A stretch of DNA of 64,000 bases from Hormiphora californensis (GCA_020137815.1 CM035350.1:7513447-7577446); one strand, 5' to 3'. Counted from the first letter of the stretch, positions 35,957 through 48,860 are shown. The notes: generated by a model not told the origin, from the letters alone. Numbers and translations: made by a program.

Positions 35957-38236
35957 ATGGGTTGTGGATCGTCTCAAGTCGCTGCTGTAAGTTAACCTTA
36001 CGATAAATAAGTCCATTGTTTGCTTTTTACTCAAATTACTAAAATTCCAACAAAGCAAAAGGCGATCTAACTTTAATCTCAATCTCAGGGTGCCAATGGT
36101 GGAATCTCTGACTTCCCCACAATCAAGTCTACCCACTCCCTGGTTGCTAAGCACGTCAACAAGGAGAAATGGGACAAGCTCCACGAGCACTCTACTGCCA
36201 CCTCTGGATTCACTTTGGCCAAGGCCATTGCCTGTGCTGTTGAGTTTGACAACCAGCACTGTGGAATCTACGCTGGTGACTGGGACTCCTACAAGGACTT
36301 CGCTGATGTCTTTGATCCCATCATCCAGGAGTACCATGGAATCAGTGCAGATGCCAAGCACACCTCCGACATGGACTTCAGCAAGATCACCGGAAACGTG
36401 AACCCTGATGCCCCTGTCCACTCCACCAGGATTAGGGTCGGCCGATCTATCGATGGATTCGGTCTGTCCCCCGGAATCACCCAGGAACAGAGGCTTGGTG
36501 TTGAGAAACTGTTCTCCTCTGCCTGCAAGAAGTTCCCTGAGGAGCTCGCTGGAGAATACTACCCTCTGACTGGTATGGATGAGAAGGTCCGACAGCAGCT
36601 TGTTGACGATCATTTCCTCTTCGTATCTGGAGACAGAAATCTGACTGTCGCTGGAATGGAGCGAGACTGGCCCGAGGGTCGAGGTATCTTCCACAACAAA
36701 GAAAAGACCTTCCTTGTGTGGGTGAACGAGGAGGATCAGCTCAGGATCATCTCCATGCAGAAGGGTGGTGATGTGCTTGGAGTCTTCAAGAGGCTTGCCC
36801 AGGGAATCAAGGCTGTCGGAGACTCCGTCAAGGAGGAATCTGGAAAGGACTTCTGTCTTGATGAGAAATACGGATACATCCACTCTTGCCCCACCAACCT
36901 GGGAACCGGAATGAGGGCTTCTGTCCACATCGACCTTCCCGGATGGACCTCTCACGGTGTTGACAAGCTAAAGGCAAGGTGTGAGGAGCTGTCTCTGCAG
37001 CCCCGAGGAACCAGAGGAGAGTCTGGTGGCCAGACTGGCTTTACCTACGATATATCCAACAAACATCGACTGGGATACTCTGAGGTGCAGCTGGTGCAGA
37101 CCATGATTGATGGAGTAAACAAGCTCTACGAGGAGGATCTTGCATTCCAGAAGAAGTACTTTGAGTTCCCGGAAATCAAATCTACCCATTCCCTGGTTGC
37201 TAAGCACGTCACTAAGGAGCGATATGAGAAACTTGCCCGACACACTACTGCTACCTCTGGATTCACCCTATACAAGGCCATTGCCTGTGCTGTTGAGTTT
37301 GACAACCAGCACTGCGGAATCTACGCTGGTGACTGGGACTCCTACAAGGATTTCGCTGATGTCTTTGATCCCATCATCCAGGAGTACCATGGAATCAGTG
37401 CAGATGCCAAGCACACCTCCGACATGGACTTCAGCAAGATCACCGGAAACGTGAACCCTGATGCCCCTGTCCACTCCACCAGGATTAGGGTCGGCCGATC
37501 TATCGATGGATTCGGTCTGTCCCCCGGAATTACCAAGGAACAGAGGGTCGGAGTTGAGAAACTGTTCTCCTCTGCCTGCAAGAAGTTCCCTGAGGATCTC
37601 GCCGGAGAGTACTACCCTCTGACTGGTATGGATGAGAAGATCCGACAACAGCTTGTTGATGATCATTTCCTCTTCGTGTCTGGAGACAGAAATCTAACTG
37701 TCGCTGGAATGGAGCGAGACTGGCCCGAGGGTCGAGGTATCTTCCACAACAAAGAGAAGACCTTCCTTGTGTGGGTGAACGAGGAGGATCAGCTCAGGAT
37801 CATCTCCATGGAAAAGGGTGGCGATGTTCTCGGAGTCTTCAAGAGGCTCGCTAGGGGAATCGGAGCTGTCGGAGACTCCGTCAAGGCTGAGTGCGGAAAG
37901 GACTTCTGTCTTGATGAGAAATACGGATACGTCCACTCATGCCCCACCAACCTGGGAACCGGAATGAGGGCCTCCGTCCACATCGACCTCCCCGGATGGA
38001 CCGCTGAGGGAGTTGACAAGCTGAAGGCCAGGTGCGAGGAGCTGGCTCTTCAGCCCCGAGGAACCCGAGGAGAGTCTGGTGGCCAGACTGGACACACCTA
38101 TGACATCTCCAACAAACATCGACTGGGATACTCTGAGGTGCAGCTGGTGCAGACCATGATTGATGGAGTGAACAAGCTCTACGAGGAGGATCTTGCCCTC
38201 CAGAAGAAGCAGGCCGAGACCCCTGCCGCTGAATAA
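35957..38236 (+). CDS. Two-domain arginine kinase with predicted dual acylation (copy 3)
   Basis: Exon 1 (35957-35986) encodes MGCGSSQVAA. The intron 35987-36088 (gtaagt..ctcag, phase 0) joins it to exon 2 (36089-38236), which opens GANGGISDFPTIKSTHSL. The total is about 725 residues: two full arginine kinase domains in tandem, joined at about FQKKYFEFPEIKSTHSL. Both domains keep NEED, SCPTNLGTGMRAS with the reactive Cys, RGTRGE and YDISNKHRLG, so both look active. G2 with Ser at 6 is a strong N-myristoylation context and C3 is a likely palmitoylation site, which would fix the enzyme to a membrane. Myristoylated multi-domain phosphagen kinases are known from sea urchin sperm flagella, so a flagellar or ciliary membrane role is reasonable here but only inferred. 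The C-terminus is extended by KQAETPAAE. The ATG has A at -3 and G at +4. Confidence 0.92.
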
Positions 38237-38474
38237 ATGACAGTTGTTAGAGTACGGTGGACGTGCATGTTTGCCTCACTTTTATCGGGTCAAGTTAGTT
38301 GGAAGGAACGGAACGTTAATTATATTGTCGTCAGTGTGTGAGTGGATAGTTTGCCTACTATGGCACCCCGTGTTTTGTACATATTAATAAGGATTGATTC
38401 GTAAACAATTCACCCGAATATATTTGATATAGCTTCTAACTAACTTTTGTTAACCTAAGACTATCAATTTGTAC

Positions 38475-41400
38475 CTTGAACACAGGTTGGGGCGGTACTC
38501 AAGACAGCTTTTCCATTAGAAAGTGAACAACTCATAGTTTCTGAACCACTGATCGTGTAGTATTTATCACAGTTGGCCTTGTAACTCTCACCGACAGCAA
38601 TTGTAGCCGTAGTAGGGGTCACCTTGGCCTTATCAATAGTAGGCTTACTGCACGTTTCACTGGTATCAGCTGAAAATATTGGGGCAAATGTTACTCCGAA
38701 AATGGCTAAGTACTATAATACCACTATTATTAGTATTGGCACAGTCCACGTCTGAGTGAGATAATCTCACTCAGACATCACAGAATTTCTCCCAAGTGTA
38801 CAATCTTTTTACAAAAATTAGAGTTGCTACATAAACTAGAGCATCTCTAGTTTATGTAGCAACTCTATTTCTGTAAAAAAGATTGTACACTTAGGAGAAA
38901 TTCTGTGATGTCTGAGTGAGATTATCTCACTCAGACGTGGACTGTGCCTATTATGACAACACAGACATCACAAAATAATTAGGATGCGGCCAGTAAAGTT
39001 AGAAAATAAGGTTTGCACTAGTGTCACATACTAGCGTTTTAGAGAAGTTTTGTTTCGGTGCACTATTTATTTAGAGTGTAGTACTGTTCTACCAAACAGG
39101 CAGAGTTTCGGTACACAATACCCGGCCCTAGGGTCTTAGTCAGCACACAAGTTATAATTTACAAATTAAACAAATTAACAACACTGGTCAGATGGCGAAC
39201 CATTGAGTCCCAGACCCCATTGAGTCCCAGACCCCGATTTGATTTTCAAATGGGAATGTGCGCTCAGATGGGGTCCACGGCGCCAGACAGATTCCCTATA
39301 GATGAGTCTTCTGATTCGAAACTATCGCACCTTCGACCCTATCGATCTGATTGCATTGTCACTTGTCAGCAATTCAAAACGGCCTTTGGCACCATCGGAC
39401 ATGAGCTGGCGCCTAGCGAATCAAAATAGTTTTACCTTGGTCTTTGCAAGTCGGCGAAGTAGAAAGACTTCCGTCCGTGCAAGTGTACATACCTTCGCAT
39501 GTCGGCAGGGTGGACAACACCCCATTTGTACAAGTTACGTCTTTGTTTCCGCTCAAAGTAAATCCAGTGCTGCAAGTGACAGTGTACTTGCTACCGGAGG
39601 CGATTGTTGCTGTGGTAGGGGCGACTGTACCGTCCGAAATTGTCGGCTTGTTGCAGGAATTGGCTGAAAACACGTTTTATCAAACAATTAGGCGGCATTG
39701 AAGTTGTGTCTTGTAGGCAGTATCATATCCTGGAGCAGCTTTTTAGCACTGAACAATAACGAAGCACGAACAGACGTTCACGATTCAAGCAAACATCACA
39801 GCAAATACAAAGCAAACTAATAGTTTGTATAATTTTGCATCACAAAGCGGGGTGTTAATAAAAGTAATATCATTGATAAACATGACAAGCACAACATAAG
39901 AATATGATTTCTATATGAAAAGGATTGGAAAACATTCCATTATATTTATGCCTTTTACGTGAGCAGTGAGTGCTGGTTCGTACTTGATTTTTGCCGTACC
40001 TTCGCATGTCGGCAGGGTGGACAAGACTCCATTTGTACAAGTTACGTCTTTGCTCCCGCTCAAAGTAAATCCGGTGCTACAAGTGACAGTGTACTTGCTA
40101 CCGGAGGCGATTGTTGCTGTGGTAGGGGCGACTGTACCGTCCGAAATTGTCGGCTTGTTGCAGGAGTTGGCTGAAAACACGTTTTATCAAACAATTAGGC
40201 GGCATTGAAGTTGTGTCTTGTAGGCAGCATCCTGGAGCAGCTTTTTAGCACTGAACAATAACGAAGCACGAACAGACGTTCACGGTTCAAGCAAACATCA
40301 CAGCAAATACAAAGCAAACTAATAGTTTGTATAATTTTGCATCACAAAGCGGGGTGTTAATAAAAGTAATATCATTGATAAACATGACAAGCACAACATA
40401 AGAATATGATTTCTATATGAAAAGGATTGGAAAACATTCCATTATGTTTATGCCTTTTACGTGAGCACTGAGTGCTGGTTCGTACTTGATTTTTGCCGTA
40501 CCTTCGCATGTCGGCAGGGTGGACAAGACTCCATTTGTACAAGTTACGTCTTTGCTCCCGCTCAAAGTAAATCCGGTGCTGCAAGTGACAGTGTACTTGC
40601 TTCCGGAGGTGATTGTTGCTGTGGTAGGGGCGACTGTACCATCCGAAATTGTCGGCTTGTTGCATGGACTGGGATTGTTTGAGCAAGTCGGCAAAGTGGA
40701 CAAGACTCCATTTGTACAAGTGACTTCTTTATTCCCGCTCAAAGTAAATCCGGTGCTGCAAGTGACAGTGTACTTGCTTCCGGAGGCGATTGTTGCTGAC
40801 GTAGGGGTCACTGTACCATCCGAAATTGTCGGTTTGTTGCAGGAGTTGGCTAAAACAAAAATTTATCAAACAATTAGGCAGCATTGAAGTTGTGTCATGT
40901 AGGCAGCAGTGAGTACTGATTTGCACTTGATTTTTGCCGTACCTTCGCATGTCGGCAGGGTGGACAAGACTCCATTTGTACAAGTGACGTCTTTGCTCCC
41001 ACTCAAAGTAAATCCGGTGCTGCAAGTGACAGTGTACTTGCTACCGGAGGCGATTTCTGCTGTGGTAGGGGCGACTGTACCGTCCGAAATTGTCGGCTTG
41101 TTGCAGGAGTTGGCTGAAAACACGTTTTATCAAACAATTAGGCGGCATTGACGTTGTGTCTTGTAGGCAGCATCCTGGAGCAGCTTTTTAGCACTGACCA
41201 ATAACGAAGCACGAAAATACGTTCAAGGTTCAAGCAAACATCACAGCAAATACAAAGCTAACTAATAGTTCGTAGAATTTTGCATCACAAAGCGGGGTGT
41301 TAATAAAAGTAATATCATTGATAAACATGGCAAGCACAACATAAGAATATGATTTCTATATGAAAAGGATTGGAAAACATTCCATTATGTTTATGCCTTT

Positions 41401-44400
41401 TACGTGAGCACTGAGTGCTGGTTCGTACTTGATTTTTGCCGTACCTTCGCATGTCGGCAGGGTGGACAAGACTCCATTTGTACAAGTTACGTCTTTGCTC
41501 CCGCTCAAAGTAAATCCGGTGCTGCAAGTGACAGTGTACTTGCTTCCGGAGGTGATTGTTGCTGTGGTAGGGGCAACTGTACCGTCCGAAATTGTCGGCT
41601 TGTTGCATGGACTGGGATTGTTTGAGCAAGTCGGCAAAGTGGACAACACCCCATTTGTACAAGTGACGTCTTTGTTCCCGCTTAAAGTAAATCCACTACT
41701 GCAAGTGACAGTGTACTTGCTTCCGGAGGCGATTGTTGCTGTGGTAGGGGCAACTGTACCGTCCGAAATTGTCGGCTTGTTGCAGGAGTTCGCTGAAAAA
41801 GTTATTCACTCGTTATCCGAAGGGCAAAGAGTAGACCTTTCTCATAACTTAGCACAGCTCTAATTCGTTAAAATGTAACAGTTTGATAGAGACAAACTTT
41901 TTATGTATACCTTCGCATGTCGGCAGGGTGGACAACACCCCATTTGTACAAGTGACGTCTTTGTTGCCGCTCAACGTAAATCCGGTGCTGCAAGTGACAG
42001 TGTACTTGCTACCGGAGGCGATTGTTGCTGTGGTAGGGGCGACTGTACCGTCCGAAATTGTCGGCTTGTTGCAGGAGTTGGCTGAAAACACGTTTTATCA
42101 AACAATTAGGCGGCATTGAAGTTGTGTCTTGTAGGCAGCATCCTGGAGCAGCTTTTTAGCACTGACCAATAACGAAGCACGAAAAGACGTTCAAGGTTCA
42201 AGCAAACATCACAGCAAATACAAAGCTAACTAATATTAATAGTTTGTATAATTTTGCATCACAAAGCGGGGTGTTAATAAAAGTAATATCATTGATAAAC
42301 ATGACAAGCACAACATAAGAATATGATTTCTATATGAAAAGGATTGGAAAACATTCCATTATGTTTATGCCTTTTACGTGAGCAGTGAGTGCTGGTTCGT
42401 ACTTGATTTTTGCCGTACCTTCGCATGTCGGCAGGGTGGACAAGACTCCATTTGTACAAGTTACGTCTTTGCTCCCGCTCAAAGTAAATCCGGTGCTGCA
42501 AGTGACAGTGTACTTGCTTCCGGAGGTGATTGTTGCTGTGGTAGGGGCGACAGTACCATCCGAAATTGTCGGCTTGTTGCATGGACTGGGATTGTTTGAG
42601 CAAGTCGGCAAAGTGGACAACACCCCATTTGTACAAGTGACGTCTTTGTTCCCGCTTAAAGTAAATCCACTACTGCAAGTGACAGTGTACTTGCTTCCGG
42701 AGGCGATTGTTGCTGTGGTAGGGGCAACTGTACCGTCCGAAATTGTCGGCTTGTTGCAGGAGTTCGCTGAAAAAGTTATTCACTCGTTATCCGAAAGGCA
42801 AAGAGTAGACCTTTCTCATAACTTAGCACAGCTCTAATTCGTTAAAATGTAACAGTTTGATAGAGACAAACTTTTTATGTATACCTTCGCATGTCGGCAG
42901 GGTGGACAACACCCCATTTGTACAAGTTACGTCTTTGTTCCCGCTCAAAGTAAATCCGGTGCTGCAAGTGACAGTGTACTTGCTTCCGGAGGCGATTGTT
43001 GCTGAGGTAGGGGCGACTGTACCGTCCGAAATTGTCGGCTTGTTGCATGGACTTGGATTGCTTGAGCAAGTCGGCAGGGTGGACAACACCCCATTTGTAC
43101 AAGTGACGTCTTTGTTCCCGCTTAAAGTAAATCCACTACTGCAAGTGACAGTGTACTTGCTTCCGGAGGCGATTGTTGCTGTGGTAGGGGCGACTGTACC
43201 GTCCGAAATTGTCGGCTTGTTGCAGGAGTTCGCTGAAAAAGTTATTCACTCGTTATCCGAAGGGCAAAGAGTAGACCTTTCTCCTAACTTAGCACAGCTG
43301 TAATTCGTTAAAATGTAACAGTTTGATAGAGACAAACTTTTTATGTATACCTTCGCATGTCGGCAGGGTGGACAACACCCCATTTGTACAAGTGACGTCT
43401 TTGTTCCCGCTCAAAGTAAATCCAGTGCTGCAAGTGACAGTGTACTTGCTTCCAGAGGTGATTGTTGCTGTGGTAGGGGCGACTGTACCGTCCGAAATTG
43501 TCGGCTTGTTGCAGGAGTTTGCTGAAAACACAAATTTATCAAACAATTAGGCAGCATTGAAGTTGTTTCATGTAGGCAGCATCCTGGAGCAGCTTTTTGT
43601 ACTGAACAATAACGAAGCACGAAAAGACATGTATATGGCGATATATAATGTACGATAGTTTCAAATCCATTCAAGCGAACATTACATGAAATTCAAAGCA
43701 AACAAAGGGTTTATGGGATTATACATCACAATCACAGCACAATGCGGGGTGTCAATGAAATATAATAGCATTCTTTATCATCATGAGAAGCACAACACAA
43801 GGTATAATGATTTTTATTTGAAAAGTATTTGAAAATATTCCATTATGTTTATGATTTTTACGAGAGCAGTGAGTGCTGAATGCTGATTCGCACTTGATTT
43901 TTGCCGTACCTTCGCATGTCGGTAGGGTGGACAAGACTCCATTTGTACAAGTGACGTCTTTGTTGCCGCTCAAAGTAAATCCGGTGCTGCAAGTGACAGT
44001 GTACTTGCTTCCGGAGGCGATTGTTGCTGTGGTAGGGGCAACTGTACCATCCGAAATTGTCGGCTTGTTGCAGGAGTTGGCTAAAAACACAATTTCATCA
44101 AAAAAATTAGGTGGCATTGAAGTTGTGTCATGAAGGCAGCATCCTAGCCTGGAGCAGCTTTTTAGCACTGAGCAATAACGAAGCACGAAATTAAGTTAAT
44201 TATATGGCGATATAGATTGATTTCAAATCCATTCAAGCGAATATTATATCAAATAAAAAGAATTTTACGGCACATAGAGGGATGTCAATACCTAAAATAG
44301 TATGTAAATGATCACTATGACAAGCACAGCACTAGTACAACATAACTTTGTATGAAAAATATTAAAACATTTAATTCCGCCGTGTTTATGCTTTTTACGA

Positions 44401-47400
44401 GGGCAGTGAGTGCTGATTCGCACTCGATTTGTGCTGTACCTTCGCATGTCGGTAGGGTGGACAAGACTCCATTTGTACAAGTGACGTCTTTGCTCCCGCT
44501 CAAAGTAAATCCACTACTGCAAGTGACAGTGTACTTGCTACCGGAGGTGATTGTTGCTGTGGTAGGGGCAACTGTACCATCCGAAATTGTCGGCTTGTTG
44601 CACGTTTTTGCCGATCCTGAAGAGGAAATATTTAGTTCCACGCTTATAGCGACTCCCTTATTATATAAAATGATACCACATGGTTCAGATACCTCCGGTG
44701 CAAGTTGGAATTTCTGCACTCCACTTTCCACCGGCACAAGTCAAGGTAGAAGCCCCGCTCAGGGTATATCCGTCGTCACATTTTGGAGTTGCTGTTGTGC
44801 CTTCGGTTATCTTTTCCCTGTCAAAGGTTATATCTCCATCCTCCATGGCAGTACTTATATCGAAGCAAGTAACTGAAATACAGGTTGATGGTTACAATTA
44901 TTAGGGCCCAGTTACAAATTTGAATCCTGATATCAGGATCCTGATGGCTCCTGACCACCCCCTATACTAACAATTGATGCGACGCAACTCTCTACTTATC
45001 TCACATGGAAAGTTAAGCCGCGGAACCGCTTCACGTGGATTAGCATTGGGAATCTGCCATCAGATATGATGGCAGATTTCAGGACTGATTGCAGATTCCA
45101 GTTTGTAACTGGGGTGTAATACGTAATGAAGTGGTGTAACAAGTTCTTTGTATTCATACCTGCTCGACTACACATTCCTCTGGCTACGTATGTTTCGGAA
45201 CTTTTAGTGTACCATTTACCCGTATTCTTGTCGATCATACCCCAATTTTTGGTTTGACTCCCGTCTGTGAAATTCAAGTAACCGTTGGCGGTGAACCCAT
45301 CAATCCAACTATATCCATTAGTTGAGTCGTACCTGCGAGGTTTTATTGTCCATGAATATGTTTTGAGCTGATAATGAAATCTTTGAAGCCGGATCGAAAG
45401 TTAGTTTTGCTGCCGCCAACTTACAATAGACCCATCCAGAATAAGTTAAACTTATCGTCTCCTTTCACTCCAGGGATTTGATTATTTGCCTTTGTGGCAA
45501 CCTGAGGAAAATATTTTTAGCACATGCAATTTGTATCTGTATGATCATAATTTGAGTTTGATTAGAATCCCAGACAAACCCAGGCCAACTATAAGAAAAC
45601 TCACTATACTATTATGATAAAGTGTTGGAATGACAGCAAGATCCCATCCTGTCTTTCCAGTTGTATCCATCGCCTTACAAGAAGCTTGACACACCGCACG
45701 AGTTCCCGTTTTGATGTCATTGCAAAACTCATATTCCATCTCTGGGAACAAGAACAATATGCAATGATAAATCAATAGCAGGCATAACACTTGCCTAGTT
45801 TGCACCCGTCCCTTCATCGCTGCTTCATGCTTGTACCAAAGAATTGAAGAAGGTTCGGGTACAAACTAGAGAAAGTAACACTGGCAATGAAGGTAAGAAA
45901 TTAATTGCAAGTATTCAATTTTATACCTCGGTTATAGTCTACACGGACTGAGTAAGCGTTTTTAAAAAAGTTACAACTCGACAGCGCTGATGTGTCACGG
46001 TTGTATCTAACATAGCCATCTTCTCCCCAGCCCGAGCCGTAGCTCCCCCTGACGCGAATGTATGTTTCCGTATATCCAACAACAGCCATAGCGTGAGAAA
46101 GTGCCTCAGAAGAACAGGTAGTATCCGTGAACAAGCCTAAGGATAATAATGAATGATAATAGAATTTATCTAGAAGTGCTAATTATCACTAATTATATTT
46201 TGACATCTCGCAGTTGTCCAAAAAATGTCGAACTTACGGGCAATGCTCCTGCAGTCTCTTACCTCCAGAGTAGGACATTAGTTTCGTGCTGATAAGGGAA
46301 ATGAATGCCACGGGAGAACTCTGAAGACCAGTTAGCATGGCATCTTCTGTGTTCGCTAGCCGCACATAATTCTGGAACCAAATTTTGGGAATGCCATTAT
46401 CCTTCCGCTCTGCTATGTCTGTATCATACTTGCATACGGTATCTGAAATCATTCAATGTTGACATGACAGCGTAGGGCAAATCTAATTTGACGCTTTACC
46501 GCGTTTCATGTTTCAATGAGCTGTGACTGATAGCAACACCGGTTTGTCTGACAATAAGTTACATTGTCATACTCACACATCCCGAAGTAAGGAAATTTAG
46601 CGGTTGTCATAGCATATTGGCGGACTCTGGTAACTTTAAATCCATCGTTTGCAGTACCGCCGCCACACCCATCTCCCTCTAAAGCACAGTCAATGAAGTA
46701 TTGCTCCGACAAGTTGATTTCTTCACCGGTGTACTTCTTGTATAATGTCTCCATAGCTAACGTCTGTGGGAGCAGAGAAGGGTTTAGATCCACCCGCAAA
46801 TGTAAAGTAGCTGGAGGGTTAGAATATAACAAAAAAATACATGGAATTTGAATTTTGGACATACTGTAGGAAAACTCCAACAGGAGCCACAACTAAGTTG
46901 GTCCTTAACCGCAACCATTCCCAAGTCTTCCCACTCTGTAAATGTTGTAGGAATAGACCGCTTGTGACGTCTAGGTGCTAGAGCTATGCCATCAAGACCA
47001 CTTTCTCCAAGTTCAGGAATGGTCTTGTTACTGAGAAATTTAGCGTGAGCCTTGGCATACTCCTTGATATTCTGAAATAATTAACGTTGAGGATTTTCTA
47101 TTCTTTCGGATAATAGGCAAAAGCTAATTGATATAGTGCTGGAGCTGATTAAAGAAAATCTGTGTACCATGACTGAAAATCGGTTCAGACTTTCCAGAAA
47201 TACGCCATGTGTTGTAGCTTCTACATCAGCCTTGGCTTGTAGCAACCTCTCCCATCTTTCACTGAAACACAGTTGAGATAGTATCGTGTTTTTAAAGAAT
47301 GCTGTTTAAAAACTCACATTTTGTCTTGTTCGCTGGACGGCGTGATACCCCATCGATTTAAAGTATTCTGAAATAGCTCTGAGGCGGGGAGTGTGACTGA

Positions 47401-47454
47401 ACTGAGTGCTAAATAAGGGAGCAACGTCAGTAGGAAAAGCCATTCATGGGCCAT
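38475..47454 (-). CDS. Signal peptide - I29 - peptidase C1 - C-type lectin - CCP array protein, 5' half
   Basis: Exons run 5' to 3' on minus. 47318-47454 is a signal peptide, MAHEWLFLLTLLPYLALSS. 47166-47261 and 46865-47071 are an I29-like propeptide, RRHKR cleavage site and KDQLSCGSCWSFP. 46577-46763 has SEQYFIDC and DGCGGGT. Then come 46263-46442 and 45927-46136, with LSHAMAVVGY and RGSYGSGWGEDGY. A C-type lectin domain spans 45605-45741, 45425-45501 and 45160-45332, with WDLAVIPT, WMGLL, WIDG and CSRA. CCP exons follow: 44693-44872, about 44439-44618, 43907-44090, 43352-43525, 42884-43234 (two CCPs), 42418-42771 (two), 41911-42083, 41445-41800 (two), 40943-41115, 40500-40850 (two), 40004-40174, 39493-39663 and 38475-38670. 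Gln, Cys and His of the protease are kept; the Asn of the usual NSWG is Gly (GSYG). It should be secreted or on the cell surface. No stop is seen after 38475; the phase-1 donor there fits the acceptor at 24401, so it probably continues into the receptor half at 12689-24401. Confidence 0.8.
38738..38948. mobile_element. 211-bp near-perfect palindrome (hairpin element)
   Basis: It begins 'ggcacagtccacgtctgagt' and ends with the reverse complement 'actcagacgtggactgtgcc'. The whole length pairs, with only a few mismatches and a centre at 'agagcatctct'. It lies in an intron of the CCP array. No coding. Confidence 0.9.
39185..39300. repeat. Dispersed repeat fragment with 'ggcgccagac'
   Basis: 'cagatggggtccacggcgcc' near 39266 matches the reverse complement of 27758-27795 and resembles 54693-54755 ('ctggcgccagaccccg', 'gcgctcagatcgggtc'). 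A direct repeat 'cattgagtcccagacccc' occurs just before it (39203-39236). Confidence 0.55.
39425..39492 (-). pseudogene. Relic CCP half-module after the 39493 exon
   Basis: Reading past the donor at 39492 gives CTDGSLSTSPTCKDQG followed by another GTAAAA donor. This resembles the end of the neighbouring CCP (CTNGVLSTLPTC). It is either a decayed module or an alternative longer exon. Confidence 0.4.
39493..44620 (-). repeat. Segmentally duplicated CCP exon/intron array
   Basis: Exons coding CNKPTISDGTVAPTTATI and TLPTC are almost identical at the DNA level. The intervening introns are too: for example, the block 'gcatcctggagcagcttttt' to 'aatatcattgataaacatga' recurs near 39730, 40228, 41170 and 42138. 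Single-CCP exons and exons holding two fused CCPs (linked by NPSPCNKP) alternate. This points to recent unequal exchange. Confidence 0.9.
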
Positions 47455-47572
47455 ATCGCCATAGAGCACCGAACTGCTAAACAAATTGTTTGGGTTTAGG
47501 GTAACTGGATAGTGGACACTAGCGCAAAGTATACGTCATGTTTCTGAACAATTGGTTGAGAAATAAGCTACT

Positions 47573-47706
47573 ATCCCTACTAAAATATAGTTCGACGCGA
47601 CGCGACGCACGATCGATGAACGATCGATAAACGATCGATATCGATCGTTTATCGATCGTTCATCGATCGCGCGTCGCGTCGCGTCGAACTATATTTTAGT
47701 AGGGAT
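47573..47706. repeat. 134-bp near-perfect palindrome
   Basis: Two arms of 67 bases pair, with one mismatch seen, around a centre at 47639/47640. The arms contain 'atccctactaaaatatagtt', three 'cgacg' repeats and several 'cgatcgat' units. It lies about 120 bases upstream of the protease-lectin start codon. Confidence 0.93.
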
Positions 47707-48147
47707 GCTACACAAGAATATGTAGTAAAAGAAGAAAAACAATTATCTGGAATTAGTAAACTTAGATCGCGGATAGCTAATCGAGAATTTATCCGCGAAT
47801 CCGCATTTATTAATTTCATCTAGAAAGATTTCTATACAACTTTATAATCGAAGTAGTCCAGTCGACTATAGTGCAGTTTTAATGAGGATTCAGTCTATTT
47901 TGTGATATTTTCACCAGGATAACAATGGATACAACTAGCTTACAAATATAGTGCTATAAATAAACTAAATTGGATAAATTTGTTGAGTTAGCAAATAACA
48001 AGCAAGGATTATTATATTACTAGTGTTGCTGGCGATGCGAGCAAAATTTGTGTTCATACATGTTTATGCTCGACTCATGAGAATTAGTCGCTAAAATCAG
48101 GTCAATTAAACAAGGCAACATGGTGTCAATCTTGTTTTCGCTCCTTA

Positions 48148-48328
48148 GAATTACTGTGCTTGTAGTGGGAAAACAGTAATGAAAGCCCGTTTTTGCCTAA
48201 AATACGGTAAGAAGATGCACAAGCGTGGCCAATCAACACGCTATGACGTACTGAAAAATGCACTTTTTGACATTATAAGCAGTATACACTCGCCCTTTAC
48301 GTAAAGTCTACGTCTTCTTACCGTATGT
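48148..48328. mobile_element. Insertion present in one of two duplicated blocks (MITE-like)
   Basis: The left block reads 'cgctcc-[about 180 bp]-tgacgaggct', while the copy at 50887 reads 'gctcctgacgaggct' with nothing between. The insert contains the inverted pair 'atacggtaagaaga' and 'tcttcttaccgtat'. No coding. Confidence 0.6.
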
Positions 48329-48747
48329 GACGAGGCTGAAGTTAGTTCTGAACAAATCGAGTTTGATGGATCCCGGGGGTATATAGAGGGAGAGATCTAT
48401 ACTTCACGTCATTTGTCGTGATCGGTGATTGTACCTAATACTTGCCTGGCGACCTCCGTCCTCCCCACACGAGACCAATCCTTTCTATCTATATCTCTAT
48501 CTTTCTATCTGACTGATGATACATGTATCGCCATATCGTATAGGGGGGCTGGGGGAGGAGCTATAGCGTCGATACTAGGAAAGGAGCAGCGACAGACACA
48601 ACGCATTTGTACACTTGAACAGAACATGTAGGGGAGATGTGATGCCTGATGGTACCTACACAACCGATTGGCGGTAAAATATGTTAACCGGATATAATGT
48701 GAGAATACGTACGTACGTGCAACAGCACGTTTTTGACCATAACTCAG

Positions 48748-48858
48748 TCATTTCTTGGCCAATTTGCAAAATCGTGGGCTCATTGGAAAGAAGACAATGA
48801 GCTCTTACAAATGAGCCTTTCCAATGAGCCCAAGGTTTATAAAATTGGTCAAGAAATG
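48748..48858. repeat. Imperfect inverted repeat, arms about 45 bp
   Basis: 'catttcttggccaatttgca' and 'gtgggctcattggaaag' pair with the reverse sequence ending 'ggtcaagaaatgg'. It directly abuts the 5' end of the LINE. Confidence 0.75.
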
Positions 48859-48860
48859 GA

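Larger units (their letters stand above)
47455..48860. other. Upstream region of the protease-lectin gene, with duplicated segment
   Basis: No gene was recognised. It contains the palindrome at 47573-47706, a block at about 47965-48375 that is copied at 50740-50950, a small insertion inside that block, and an inverted repeat at 48748-48858. Confidence 0.6.

Noticed and set aside
41429..43303. Plus-strand frames with repeated PSHVGRVD and VTVYLLPE segments
   Set aside because: Shadows of the minus-strand CCP exons, which show the correct Cys spacing and splice sites.
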